From NCBI GenBank assembly GCA_900552875.1, contig USCS01000068.1, forward strand, positions 1 through 7,938: DNA of 7,938 bases, written 5' to 3'. The notes beneath the pieces were generated by a model. That model saw only the letters and a list, made by a program, of their open reading frames with translations, was not told where the DNA came from and did not search any database. A program made the position numbers and the translations under genes. This DNA is from an uncultured Collinsella sp. (GTDB lineage: Bacteria; Actinomycetota; Coriobacteriia; Coriobacteriales; Coriobacteriaceae). Numbering within the stretch: the first letter of the stretch is position 1; each line of letters starts with the position of its first letter. This document shows positions 1 to 5,370 of this stretch, one piece after another.

Positions 1-10
1 TCGCTTTTGT

Positions 11-48
11 GCGCGGCGCCCTTGCGGTGCCGCGCTTTCTATTCGTTT
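11..48 (+). terminator. Strong hairpin with T-rich tail upstream of pyrK (terminator or attenuator)
   Basis: Arms 11-20 and 26-35 pair over 10 bp, with one G-T wobble at 18/28, around a 5-base loop (21-25). A T-rich but interrupted tail follows (36-48). This is the form of a Rho-independent terminator. It may end an upstream gene lying outside the window. Because it sits only about 48 bases before the pyrK start, and no good promoter is visible between the two, it may instead be a read-through attenuator for the pyr genes. The choice cannot be made because the sequence before base 1 is missing. Confidence 0.7.
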
Positions 49-51
49 GGA

Positions 52-67
52 CCATGCAACCGCATGG
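52..67 (+). promoter_or_regulatory. Small perfect hairpin just before the pyrK ribosome binding site
   Basis: Arms CCATGC (52-57) and GCATGG (62-67) pair perfectly over 6 bp around the loop AACC. The hairpin ends 6 bases before the GGAG at 74-77 that serves pyrK. It could modulate pyrK translation or pair alternatively with the terminator-like hairpin at 11-35. It does not resemble a PyrR binding loop that I can recognise, and a regulatory role is only an inference. Confidence 0.35.
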
Positions 68-82
68 GGGATTGGAGCGTTT

Positions 83-874
83 ATGCCCACACCTTCCACT
101 GCACGCATGCACGACTTCGAGGTCGTCTCGAACCGGGAGATTGCCGACGGCGTCTTCTCGCTCGTCATCTCGGCCCCCAAGCTTGCAAGTGCGCTCAAGC
201 CCGGTCAGTTTGTGAACATCGCCGTACCCGGTGATGCGTCCTCGCTGCTTCGCGTGCCCCTGAGCTACTACCGCGCCGACGCCGAGGCCGGCACCGTCGA
301 GCTGTGGTACGCCGTCGTGGGCGACGATACCCGTCGTTTGTCCCAGATGGGCCCCGGCTCCACCTCTAACCTGTTGGGCCCTGGCGGCCGCGGCTGGCTT
401 GTTCCCGAGGGCACCAGGAAGGCGCTGCTCGTGGCGGGCGGCATCGGTGTTCCGCCCGTGCTGTGCCTTGCCGGCAAGCTTGCCGAGCAGGGTGTGGCCG
501 TCGACGTGTGCCTGGGTTTTGGCACCGCTTCCAAGGCCGTGGGCATCGATGAGTTCCGCGCGCTGGGCGCCACGGTCAACGTTTGCACCGACGACGGCTC
601 GCTCGGCACGCACGGTTTTTGCACCGATCCTGCCGCCGAGCTGCTCGGCGAGGGCGGCTACGACTACGTCGCCAGCTGCGGTCCCGCCGTCATGATGAAG
701 AAGGTCGCCGCTGCTGCCGCCGAGGCCGGTGCGTACTGCGAGGTGTCCCTCGAGCGCATGATGAGCTGTGGCTTTGGCGCCTGCAACACCTGCAATGTCG
801 AGACGGTCGACGGTATGAAGGGTGCTTGCATGTGCGGCCCCGTGTTCGATGCTTCCAAGGTGGTGGTCTTCTAG
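83..874 (+). CDS. pyrK: Dihydroorotate dehydrogenase B, electron transfer subunit PyrK
   Basis: PyrK carries FAD and a [2Fe-2S] cluster. It passes electrons from the PyrD flavin to NAD+, allowing cytosolic, quinone-independent oxidation of dihydroorotate to orotate. The 263-residue protein matches the family length. The FAD-binding barrel contains RVPLSYY (57-63). The nucleotide-binding half contains GGIGVPP (119-125) and SCGP (198-201). The C-terminal cluster motif has C229, C234, C237 and C249, followed by GPVF. An extra cysteine, C251, stands where the family usually has Asp in C-x-D-G-P-V-F. The ATG at 83 was chosen because GGAG (74-77) sits 5 bases before it. An in-frame TTG at 47 is less likely because it falls next to the upstream hairpins and has no ribosome binding site. 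The stop overlaps the proposed pyrD GTG by one base, which fits an operon producing the PyrD-PyrK complex. Confidence 0.95.
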   Translation: MPTPSTARMHDFEVVSNREIADGVFSLVISAPKLASALKPGQFVNIAVPGDASSLLRVPLSYYRADAEAGTVELWYAVVGDDTRRLSQMGPGSTSNLLGPGGRGWLVPEGTRKALLVAGGIGVPPVLCLAGKLAEQGVAVDVCLGFGTASKAVGIDEFRALGATVNVCTDDGSLGTHGFCTDPAAELLGEGGYDYVASCGPAVMMKKVAAAAAEAGAYCEVSLERMMSCGFGACNTCNVETVDGMKGACMCGPVFDASKVVVF

Positions 875-1797
875 TGGGTACCGTGAACATGGCCGTCGAT
901 TTCGGCGGCGTCAAGATGCAGAACCCCATCAACACCGCAGCCGGTACTTTTGGTTACGGTTGGCAGTTCCAGAACTTCTTTGATGTTTCCCAGCTGGGCG
1001 CCATCACCACCAAGGGTTGCGCAGCCGAGCCCTGGCCCGGCAACCCCGCGCCCCGCATGGCCGAGATCCCGGGCGGCATGATCAACTCCGTGGGCCTTCA
1101 GAACCCCGGCGTGGCCGCCTTTGCCCGTGAGTCAGGCCCGTGGCTCGAACAGCTGTCCAAGGACGGTTGCCAGGTCATCTGTCAGGTTGCCGGCCACTCC
1201 GTTGACGAGTTTGTGCGCGCGCTCGAGATGTATGTCGAGCTATGCCCCTGGGCTGCCGGCTACGAGATCAACGTGAGCTGCCCCAACATCGCCGCCGGCG
1301 GTGCCGCCATGGGCTCTACGCCCGAGGGCGCCTCTTCCGTTATGGCTGCCTGCCGCAAGGTGACCGATAAGCCGCTGTTCGTGAAGATGGCGCCGGTCAA
1401 CGTCGCCGAGATCGCCAAGGCCCTCGAAGCCGCCGGCGCCGACGGCCTTTCGGTCATTAACTCCATCCAGGGCATGGCCATCGACGTCCATACCCGCAAG
1501 TCCCGCGTGGCAAAGCCCAAGGGCGGCCTTTCGGGCCCGCTGTGCCACCACATCGCCGTGCGCATGGTCTGGGAGGTCGCCCAGGCCGTCGATATCCCCA
1601 TCAACGGTGTCGGCGGTGTCATGACCGGCGAGGATGCGGCCGAGTTTATCCTGGCCGGTGCCACCTGCGTGTCGGTTGGCATGGCCAACTTCGTCGATCC
1701 GTGCGCTTCGCTCAAGATCGCGCACGAGCTCGAGGCCTGGGCCGAGTCCCAGGGCGTAAAGGACATCAACGAACTGGTAGGTGCGTTCGAATGCTAG
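874..1797 (+). CDS. pyrD: Dihydroorotate dehydrogenase B, catalytic subunit PyrD (class 1B)
   Basis: This FMN enzyme performs the fourth step of UMP synthesis, dihydroorotate to orotate, in complex with PyrK. The 307-residue TIM barrel has the expected features: NPINTAAGTFGYG (17-29), the substrate loop INSVGLQNPG (70-79), the catalytic-loop motif NVSCPN (133-138) with Cys136 as the active-site base, KMAP (171-174), GGLSGP (217-222) and the FMN phosphate loop GVGGV (245-249). A Cys rather than Ser base, together with an adjacent pyrK, places it in class 1B and not the membrane-bound class 2. The GTG at 874 overlaps the pyrK stop (TAGTG) and gives the usual family length, with AAGGTGG about 10 bases upstream. 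A GTG at 883 or an ATG at 889 would shorten the N terminus by 3 or 5 residues and cannot be excluded. The end overlaps pyrF by 7 bases. Confidence 0.95.
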   Translation: MGTVNMAVDFGGVKMQNPINTAAGTFGYGWQFQNFFDVSQLGAITTKGCAAEPWPGNPAPRMAEIPGGMINSVGLQNPGVAAFARESGPWLEQLSKDGCQVICQVAGHSVDEFVRALEMYVELCPWAAGYEINVSCPNIAAGGAAMGSTPEGASSVMAACRKVTDKPLFVKMAPVNVAEIAKALEAAGADGLSVINSIQGMAIDVHTRKSRVAKPKGGLSGPLCHHIAVRMVWEVAQAVDIPINGVGGVMTGEDAAEFILAGATCVSVGMANFVDPCASLKIAHELEAWAESQGVKDINELVGAFEC

Positions 1798-2507
1798 AGA
1801 CCGATGCCCGCGACCGCGTAATCGTCGCCCTCGACTGCGATCGTGAGCGTGCGCTCGAGCTCGCCCACGAGCTTTCGGGCCATGCCGCTTGGCTCAAGGT
1901 TGGTATGACGCTCTATTACGCCGAGGGTCCCCAGATCGTCAAGACCTTTAAGGACCTAGGCTTTAAGGTCTTTCTTGACCTTAAGTTCCATGATATTCCG
2001 CATCAGGTTCGCGGTGCCGCCCGCTCGGCCTCGCTTGCCGGTGCCGACCTGCTCTCGGTTCACGGCTTGGGTTCGGGCGCAATGCTTGCTGCCTGCCGCG
2101 AGGGTGCCGAGGAGGCGCGCGACGACCGCGCCAAGCTCGTTGCCATCACCGTGCTCACGAGCATGAATCAGGATGCCTTGAGCGAGATCGGCGTCGAGTC
2201 GCCCGTGGCCGAGGAGGCCGCCCGCCTGGCAAAGCTCGCTCAGGCCAACGGCATCGACGGCATCGTGTGCTCGCCGATGGAGGCTCACGACATGCGTGAG
2301 CTGTTGGGTCCCGATGCCCTGATCGTGACTCCGGGTGTGCGTCCGGTTGGTGCCGCCCTTGGTGACCAGTCCCGCGTGGCGACGCCTTCCCAGGCTATCG
2401 AGCGTGGCGCAAGCCACATTGTGGTGGGCCGTCCCATCACCGGTGCCGACGATCCGGTTGCCGCCTTTGACGCCATCGTCGCCGAGCTGGTCGAAAACGT
2501 CGCGTAA
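1791..2507 (+). CDS. pyrF: Orotidine 5'-phosphate decarboxylase PyrF (type 1)
   Basis: PyrF decarboxylates OMP to UMP, the last step of de novo pyrimidine synthesis. The 238-residue protein fits the type 1 family. Visible active-site residues are Asp15 (ALD), Lys36 (LKVG) and the D-x-K-x-x-D-I-P signature at 63-70 with Asp63, Lys65 and Asp68. The phosphate-binding segments are TPGVRP (180-185) and VVGRPIT (211-217). The ATG at 1791 starts inside the last codons of pyrD, a 7-base overlap, with GGTAGGTG a few bases upstream. This arrangement suggests translational coupling. Many actinobacteria such as Mycobacterium carry the divergent type 2 PyrF, so the compact type 1 form is a lineage marker. 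No pyrE follows. Confidence 0.96.
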   Translation: MLETDARDRVIVALDCDRERALELAHELSGHAAWLKVGMTLYYAEGPQIVKTFKDLGFKVFLDLKFHDIPHQVRGAARSASLAGADLLSVHGLGSGAMLAACREGAEEARDDRAKLVAITVLTSMNQDALSEIGVESPVAEEAARLAKLAQANGIDGIVCSPMEAHDMRELLGPDALIVTPGVRPVGAALGDQSRVATPSQAIERGASHIVVGRPITGADDPVAAFDAIVAELVENVA

Positions 2508-2552
2508 AAGATTCCCCTAAGTCACCACTTTTGGGTCTCATTAGCACAAAAT

Positions 2553-2610
2553 AGCCCCTGTGCCTGCGTAAACTTTCCCATCCTTTGTGTGGAGTCGCAG
2601 GTCAGGGGCT
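2553..2610. terminator. Large two-part hairpin downstream of pyrF (possible bidirectional terminator or structured RNA)
   Basis: AGCCCCTG (2553-2560) pairs perfectly with CAGGGGCT (2603-2610). After a small internal loop, CCTGCG (2563-2568) pairs with CGCAGG (2596-2601), leaving a 27-base inner loop. On the + strand the following T-run is poor (TTAACTTT). On the - strand the stem is followed by ATTTTGT, which looks more terminator-like. It lies 46 bases after the pyrF stop and before the mihF promoter region, so ending the pyr transcript is the simplest role. The long loop is unusual for a terminator, so a structured RNA remains possible. Confidence 0.45.
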
Positions 2611-2629
2611 TAACTTTGGGCGCAGTATA

Positions 2630-2658
2630 TTGCACTTTTTGCGGGTATCGTCTAACCT
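2630..2658 (+). promoter_or_regulatory. Possible upstream promoter for the mihF operon
   Basis: TTGCAC (2630-2635) and TAACCT (2653-2658) are separated by 17 bases and would act as -35 and -10 boxes. The -35 match is fair and the -10 match is weak. Transcription from here would include the inverted repeat at 2671-2707 in the leader. This is a pattern match only. Confidence 0.3.
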
Positions 2659-2670
2659 ATGGAGCCGCGA

Positions 2671-2707
2671 TTGGGCATTTTGTACGTTCTACGTGCTAAA
2701 ATGCCAA
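2671..2707. repeat. Inverted repeat overlapping the likely mihF promoter
   Basis: GGCATTTT (2674-2681) pairs with AAAATGCC (2698-2705). The pairing continues inward with TACGT against ACGTG through a bulge, down to a 3-base loop (2688-2690). It continues outward with TT/AA around an unpaired G. The repeat covers the extended -10 element at 2694-2702, so as DNA it could be an operator. If transcription starts further upstream, it would be an RNA hairpin in the leader. Confidence 0.5.
2694..2702 (+). promoter_or_regulatory. Extended -10 promoter for mihF-gmk-rpoZ-thiI
   Basis: TGCTAAAAT is an extended -10 element: TG, one base, then TAAAAT, which matches TATAAT at five of six positions. No good -35 box stands at 16-18 bases, but extended -10 promoters can do without one. 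It would start transcription around 2708-2710 and give a leader of about 38 bases that includes the GGAGGT at 2737-2742. It lies inside the right arm of the inverted repeat at 2671-2707. Confidence 0.45.
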
Positions 2708-2746
2708 TTATTGAATCAGATATAACCCAACTATTTGGAGGTACGA

Positions 2747-3055
2747 ATGGCACTCCCTCAGCTTACCGATGAGCAGCGTAAGCAGGCTCTTGAGAAGGCT
2801 GCTGCCGCACGTCACGCCCGCGCTGAGCTTCGCGAGCAGATCAAGAAGGGCGAGAAGTCCCTCGAGTCCGTGCTCAACTCCGATGACCCCATCGCTTCCC
2901 GCATGAAGGTTTCCACCCTCATCGAGTCTCTCCCTGGTTATGGTAAGGCCAAGGCCGCCAAGATCATGGAGGAGCTCGGCATCTCCGCTACCCGTCGCGT
3001 TCAGGGCCTTGGCGTCCGTCAGCGCGAGCAGCTCCTCGAGCAGCTGACCAAATAA
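2747..3055 (+). CDS. mihF: Actinobacterial integration host factor mIHF (nucleoid-associated protein)
   Basis: mIHF is a small DNA-binding protein of actinobacteria that bends and compacts DNA and supports phage integration and chromosome organisation. It is unrelated to the IHF/HU fold. The 102-residue product is close to the 105-107 residues of the mycobacterial and Streptomyces forms. The N terminus (about 8-44) is a charged helix. The core segment LPGYGKAKAAKIMEELGI (62-79) is the helix-turn-helix-like DNA-binding part, followed by the conserved RRVQGLG (83-89). The ATG at 2747 has a strong GGAGGT 4 bases before it. An in-frame TTG at 2735 lies partly within that ribosome binding site and is rejected. 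The stop TAA directly touches the gmk GTG. The position between pyrF and gmk-rpoZ matches the actinobacterial order. Confidence 0.95.
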   Translation: MALPQLTDEQRKQALEKAAAARHARAELREQIKKGEKSLESVLNSDDPIASRMKVSTLIESLPGYGKAKAAKIMEELGISATRRVQGLGVRQREQLLEQLTK

Positions 3056-3625
3056 GTGAGCGCTCAGGATTCCAAGCTCTTTGTGATTTCTGGACCGTCA
3101 GGCGCGGGCAAGGGCACGCTCGTCACTCGTGTGCGCGAGCGTCGCTCTAACCTGGGCCTGACGGTTTCGGCTACCACGCGAGCCCCACGCAAAGGCGAGG
3201 TCGATGGCGTCAATTACTTTTTCCTGACGCGTGAGGAGTTCGACCGCCGCGTGGCAAACGGTGAGTTTGTTGAGTGGGCCGAGGTCCACGGTAACTGCTA
3301 CGGCACGTTGGTGAGCGAGGTTCAGTCCAAGCTCGCCTCTGGTTCGTCTCTCATCTTGGAGATCGATGTCCAGGGTGCCCTGCAGGTGAAGGAGCGTTTC
3401 CCCGAGGCCGTGCTGATCTTTATCAAGCCGCCTTCGCTTGAGGTACTCCGCGAGCGTCTAGTCGGTCGCGGTACCGAGACGCCCGAGACGATTGAGCTGC
3501 GTATGGCAAACGCCGCCGATGAGCTTGCCCTTGCCGACCGCTACGACGACGTCGTGGTAAATGATGATCTCGACCGCGCGACCGATGAGCTCGTTCGCGT
3601 TCTCGATATGCATGAAAGGATCTGA
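3056..3625 (+). CDS. gmk: Guanylate kinase
   Basis: This enzyme phosphorylates GMP or dGMP to the diphosphate with ATP, in the cytosol, supplying GTP and (p)ppGpp precursors. The 189-residue protein has the P-loop SGPSGAGKGT (12-21). Its GMP-binding residues match the yeast enzyme at a constant offset of four: Ser38, Arg42, Arg45, Tyr54, Glu73, Tyr82, Thr84 and Asp104. The lid region contains RGTETPETIELRM (138-150). The start is a GTG directly after the mihF stop (TAAGTG), with no separate ribosome binding site in the preceding bases, so translation probably depends on ribosomes ending mihF. No other start keeps the P-loop with a normal N terminus. rpoZ follows 5 bases after the stop. Confidence 0.97.
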   Translation: MSAQDSKLFVISGPSGAGKGTLVTRVRERRSNLGLTVSATTRAPRKGEVDGVNYFFLTREEFDRRVANGEFVEWAEVHGNCYGTLVSEVQSKLASGSSLILEIDVQGALQVKERFPEAVLIFIKPPSLEVLRERLVGRGTETPETIELRMANAADELALADRYDDVVVNDDLDRATDELVRVLDMHERI

Positions 3626-3630
3626 GGTCC

Positions 3631-3912
3631 GTGTCCGTTGTAAAGCCTTGCATTGACGATCTTCTGGAGAAGACCGATCACAACCGCTTCCTGCTCGCTT
3701 CGCTTGCCTCCAAGCGCGCCTGCGACATCAATAGCATGCTGCGTGGCCAGCACAACCGCGTGCTTGCCGTCCAGGATGTCGATGACATCACCATCGGGCT
3801 TTCCGGTGCCGATACCATTTCGATGGCTATGGATGAGATTATCGACGGCGACATCTCTTACGACGAGGCCCGTTATGAGAAGGCGCTCGGCCACAAGGTT
3901 GCTGAAGCCTAA
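3631..3912 (+). CDS. rpoZ: DNA-directed RNA polymerase subunit omega
   Basis: Omega binds beta-prime and helps assemble and stabilise RNA polymerase. The 93-residue product has the family pattern: an N-terminal I-D-D-L-L-x-K segment (8-14) followed by NRFLLASLASKRACDIN (18-34), in which the K-R-A core is the conserved fold-2 helix. An acidic, less conserved tail follows. The GTG at 3631 is the only start that keeps the conserved N terminus, as the next ATG is at residue 36. AAAGGA (3615-3620) lies 10 bases upstream and serves as the ribosome binding site. It sits between gmk and thiI with gaps of 5 and 0 bases. Confidence 0.92.
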   Translation: MSVVKPCIDDLLEKTDHNRFLLASLASKRACDINSMLRGQHNRVLAVQDVDDITIGLSGADTISMAMDEIIDGDISYDEARYEKALGHKVAEA

Positions 3913-5157
3913 ATGGCGGCTCGCGTCTGCCTGGTCCACTATCACGAGGTTGGACTTAAGGGTAAGAACCGCGCACATTTTGAGCATATCCTCATGGATA
4001 ACATCAAGGCGGCCTTGGCCGCCTTTTCCGTGAATGCCGTGTCTCGAATTTCCGGTTATATCCTCGTGACCTTTAACGAGCATCAGGCCGACGAGGCGGC
4101 TCGTGTCATTCGCACCGTTCCCGGCGTTGCTCGCGTGTCTTTGGCGTATCACACCAATCGCGACCCTCAGGAGTACTGTGCCGCCGCCGTGAAGGCGCTG
4201 CGTGAGTTTGGCCCCTTCGATTCGTTTAAGGTGCACGCCAAGCGCTCCAATACCGACTATGAGCTCACCTCGATTGATATCAATCGACAGGTTGGCGAGG
4301 TGCTGTGCGAGGCGTTCCCCGATAAAAAGGTTCAAATGCACGATCCCGACGCGATGGTTCACGTGCTGGTTGTTCAGGGTAGCGTTTATGTGTACGCGCG
4401 CTCCGAGCGCGGTGTGGGCGGTCTGCCGGTGGGCTCTGCCGGTAAGGTCGTGACCCTGCTGTCATCGGGTATCGACTCGCCGGTGGCGACCTGGATGCTC
4501 GCGCGACGCGGAGCCGTGTGCGTGCCGGTGCATTTTTCCGGTCGTCCGCAGACGCCAGATACCAGCGAGTATCTAGTGCAGGACATCATTCGCGCCCTTG
4601 AGCCGGGTGTCCAGATCGGCCGTCTGTATGTTGTGCCGTTTGGCGACTGCCAGCGCGAGATTTCGGTGACCTGTCCCAGCAACCTGCGCGTGATTATGTA
4701 TCGCCGCATTATGTATTCGGTTGCCGAGCGCATTGCACACATCGAGGGTGCCAAGGCTATCGTTACGGGCGAATCACTTGGGCAGGTTGCCTCCCAAACG
4801 CTTGAGAACATCATGGCCGTCAACGAGGCCGTGAAGATCCCCGTGTTCCGTCCTCTCATCGGTTCGGACAAGCAGGAGATCATCGCGCGCGCCGAGGAGA
4901 TCGGCACGTTCGATATCTCGACTGAGGCCGCTCCCGACTGCTGCACGCTATTTATGCCGCGCCGTCCCGAGACGCACGCTAAACTCGATGCCGTGCATGA
5001 GGCCTGGGAGTTGTTCGATCACGAGGAGATGATCGAGCGCCTGCTCAAACAGACCGAGTACATCGACTTCGAGAGCAACACGTATAAGGCCCCCAAGACC
5101 TTAAAACGCAAACATTCGGAGCTTGCTCCGCGTGAGATTTACCAAGATCACGAGTAA
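3913..5157 (+). CDS. thiI: tRNA 4-thiouridine synthase ThiI (without rhodanese domain)
   Basis: ThiI adenylates U8 of tRNA and inserts sulfur to form 4-thiouridine, a near-UV sensor. In some bacteria it also feeds thiazole synthesis. The 414-residue protein has an N-terminal ferredoxin-like region (about 1-60) and a THUMP domain (about 60-165) for tRNA binding. The PP-loop ATPase domain carries SSGIDSPVA (184-192), where most relatives have SGGIDSP. A C-terminal PDCCTLFMPRRP motif (341-352) holds the conserved cysteine pair C343/C344. It ends without the rhodanese domain of E. coli ThiI, as in Bacillus, so sulfur is probably delivered directly by a cysteine desulfurase. The ATG touches the rpoZ stop (TAAATG), with only a distant AAGG upstream, which suggests translational coupling. 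A strong terminator follows 10 bases after the stop. Confidence 0.95.
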   Translation: MAARVCLVHYHEVGLKGKNRAHFEHILMDNIKAALAAFSVNAVSRISGYILVTFNEHQADEAARVIRTVPGVARVSLAYHTNRDPQEYCAAAVKALREFGPFDSFKVHAKRSNTDYELTSIDINRQVGEVLCEAFPDKKVQMHDPDAMVHVLVVQGSVYVYARSERGVGGLPVGSAGKVVTLLSSGIDSPVATWMLARRGAVCVPVHFSGRPQTPDTSEYLVQDIIRALEPGVQIGRLYVVPFGDCQREISVTCPSNLRVIMYRRIMYSVAERIAHIEGAKAIVTGESLGQVASQTLENIMAVNEAVKIPVFRPLIGSDKQEIIARAEEIGTFDISTEAAPDCCTLFMPRRPETHAKLDAVHEAWELFDHEEMIERLLKQTEYIDFESNTYKAPKTLKRKHSELAPREIYQDHE

Positions 5158-5167
5158 ATTTGTGCAT

Positions 5168-5200
5168 AGACCGACGATGCGCCTGCATCGTCGGTCTTTT
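5168..5200 (+). terminator. Rho-independent terminator of the mihF-gmk-rpoZ-thiI operon
   Basis: Arms 5168-5180 and 5185-5197 form a perfect 13-bp stem around the 4-base loop GCCT. The stem runs into a short T-run ending at 5200. It starts 10 bases after the thiI stop. The symmetric stem has a short T-tail on the + strand only, so it acts mainly in the + direction and separates the housekeeping operon from comEA-comEC. Confidence 0.93.
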
Positions 5201-5225
5201 GCTATCTGGGCATTTTGCGGCTAAG

Positions 5226-5261
5226 TGTTCATTTGCTGACGTGTGCCTGAATAAATGGACA
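5226..5261. repeat. Inverted repeat in the thiI-comEA gap
   Basis: TGTTCATTT (5226-5234) is complementary to AAATGGACA (5253-5261) over 9 bp with one G-T wobble, separated by 18 bases. It lies 110 bases before comEA. Nothing identifies it as a known operator, and it may be a regulator site or chance structure. Confidence 0.3.
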
Positions 5262-5297
5262 GATTTGTGCAAGGTTTTGGTCGGTTTTTGGTTTGAC

Positions 5298-5319
5298 CGC
5301 TAAAACCGGTTTTGGAGCG
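5298..5319. repeat. Palindrome AAAACCGGTTTT upstream of comEA
   Basis: AAAACCGGTTTT (5302-5313) is a perfect 12-bp palindrome. The flanks CGCT (5298-5301) and AGCG (5316-5319) extend it with a 2-base bulge. Two related motifs, GGTTTTGG (5273-5280) and CGGTTTTTGG (5282-5291), lie just upstream. A weak promoter, TTGGTC (5277-5282) with TAAAAC (5301-5306) at an 18-base spacing, would have its -10 box in the palindrome. This makes the palindrome a reasonable candidate operator for competence control, but that is inference. The rest of the gap, 5320-5357, shows nothing else. Confidence 0.35.
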
Positions 5320-5370
5320 TAGCTGTTGCGGAGTTCCTTTCCTGACACGATGGTGTTGGGAGGTTTTGCT

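Noticed and set aside
583..873. Upstream extension of the pyrD frame inside pyrK
   Set aside because: The added residues are mostly Arg, Ala and His with no family similarity. They are an out-of-frame reading of pyrK, and PyrD has normal length from 874.
1240..1769. Two - strand open frames of about 160-170 codons opposite pyrD
   Set aside because: They overlap each other and a certain gene, and have no recognisable domains or start signals.
1542..1790. Upstream extension of the pyrF frame inside pyrD
   Set aside because: The extension is Arg/Gly-rich shadow sequence. The ATG at 1791 gives the standard PyrF N terminus.
2721..2726. TATAAC as a -10 box for mihF
   Set aside because: It matches TATAAT at five of six positions but has no -35 box or TG extension, and would start transcription almost on the ribosome binding site.
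3541..4362. Long open frame of 273 codons on the - strand across the end of gmk, rpoZ and the start of thiI
   Set aside because: It lies antisense to three well-supported genes, shows no recognisable motif, and is expected from GC-rich codon structure.
5158..5271. Nine-base direct repeat ATTTGTGCA at 5158-5166 and 5263-5271
   Set aside because: It is too short and only two copies exist. One touches the thiI stop region, and no mobile element lies between them.
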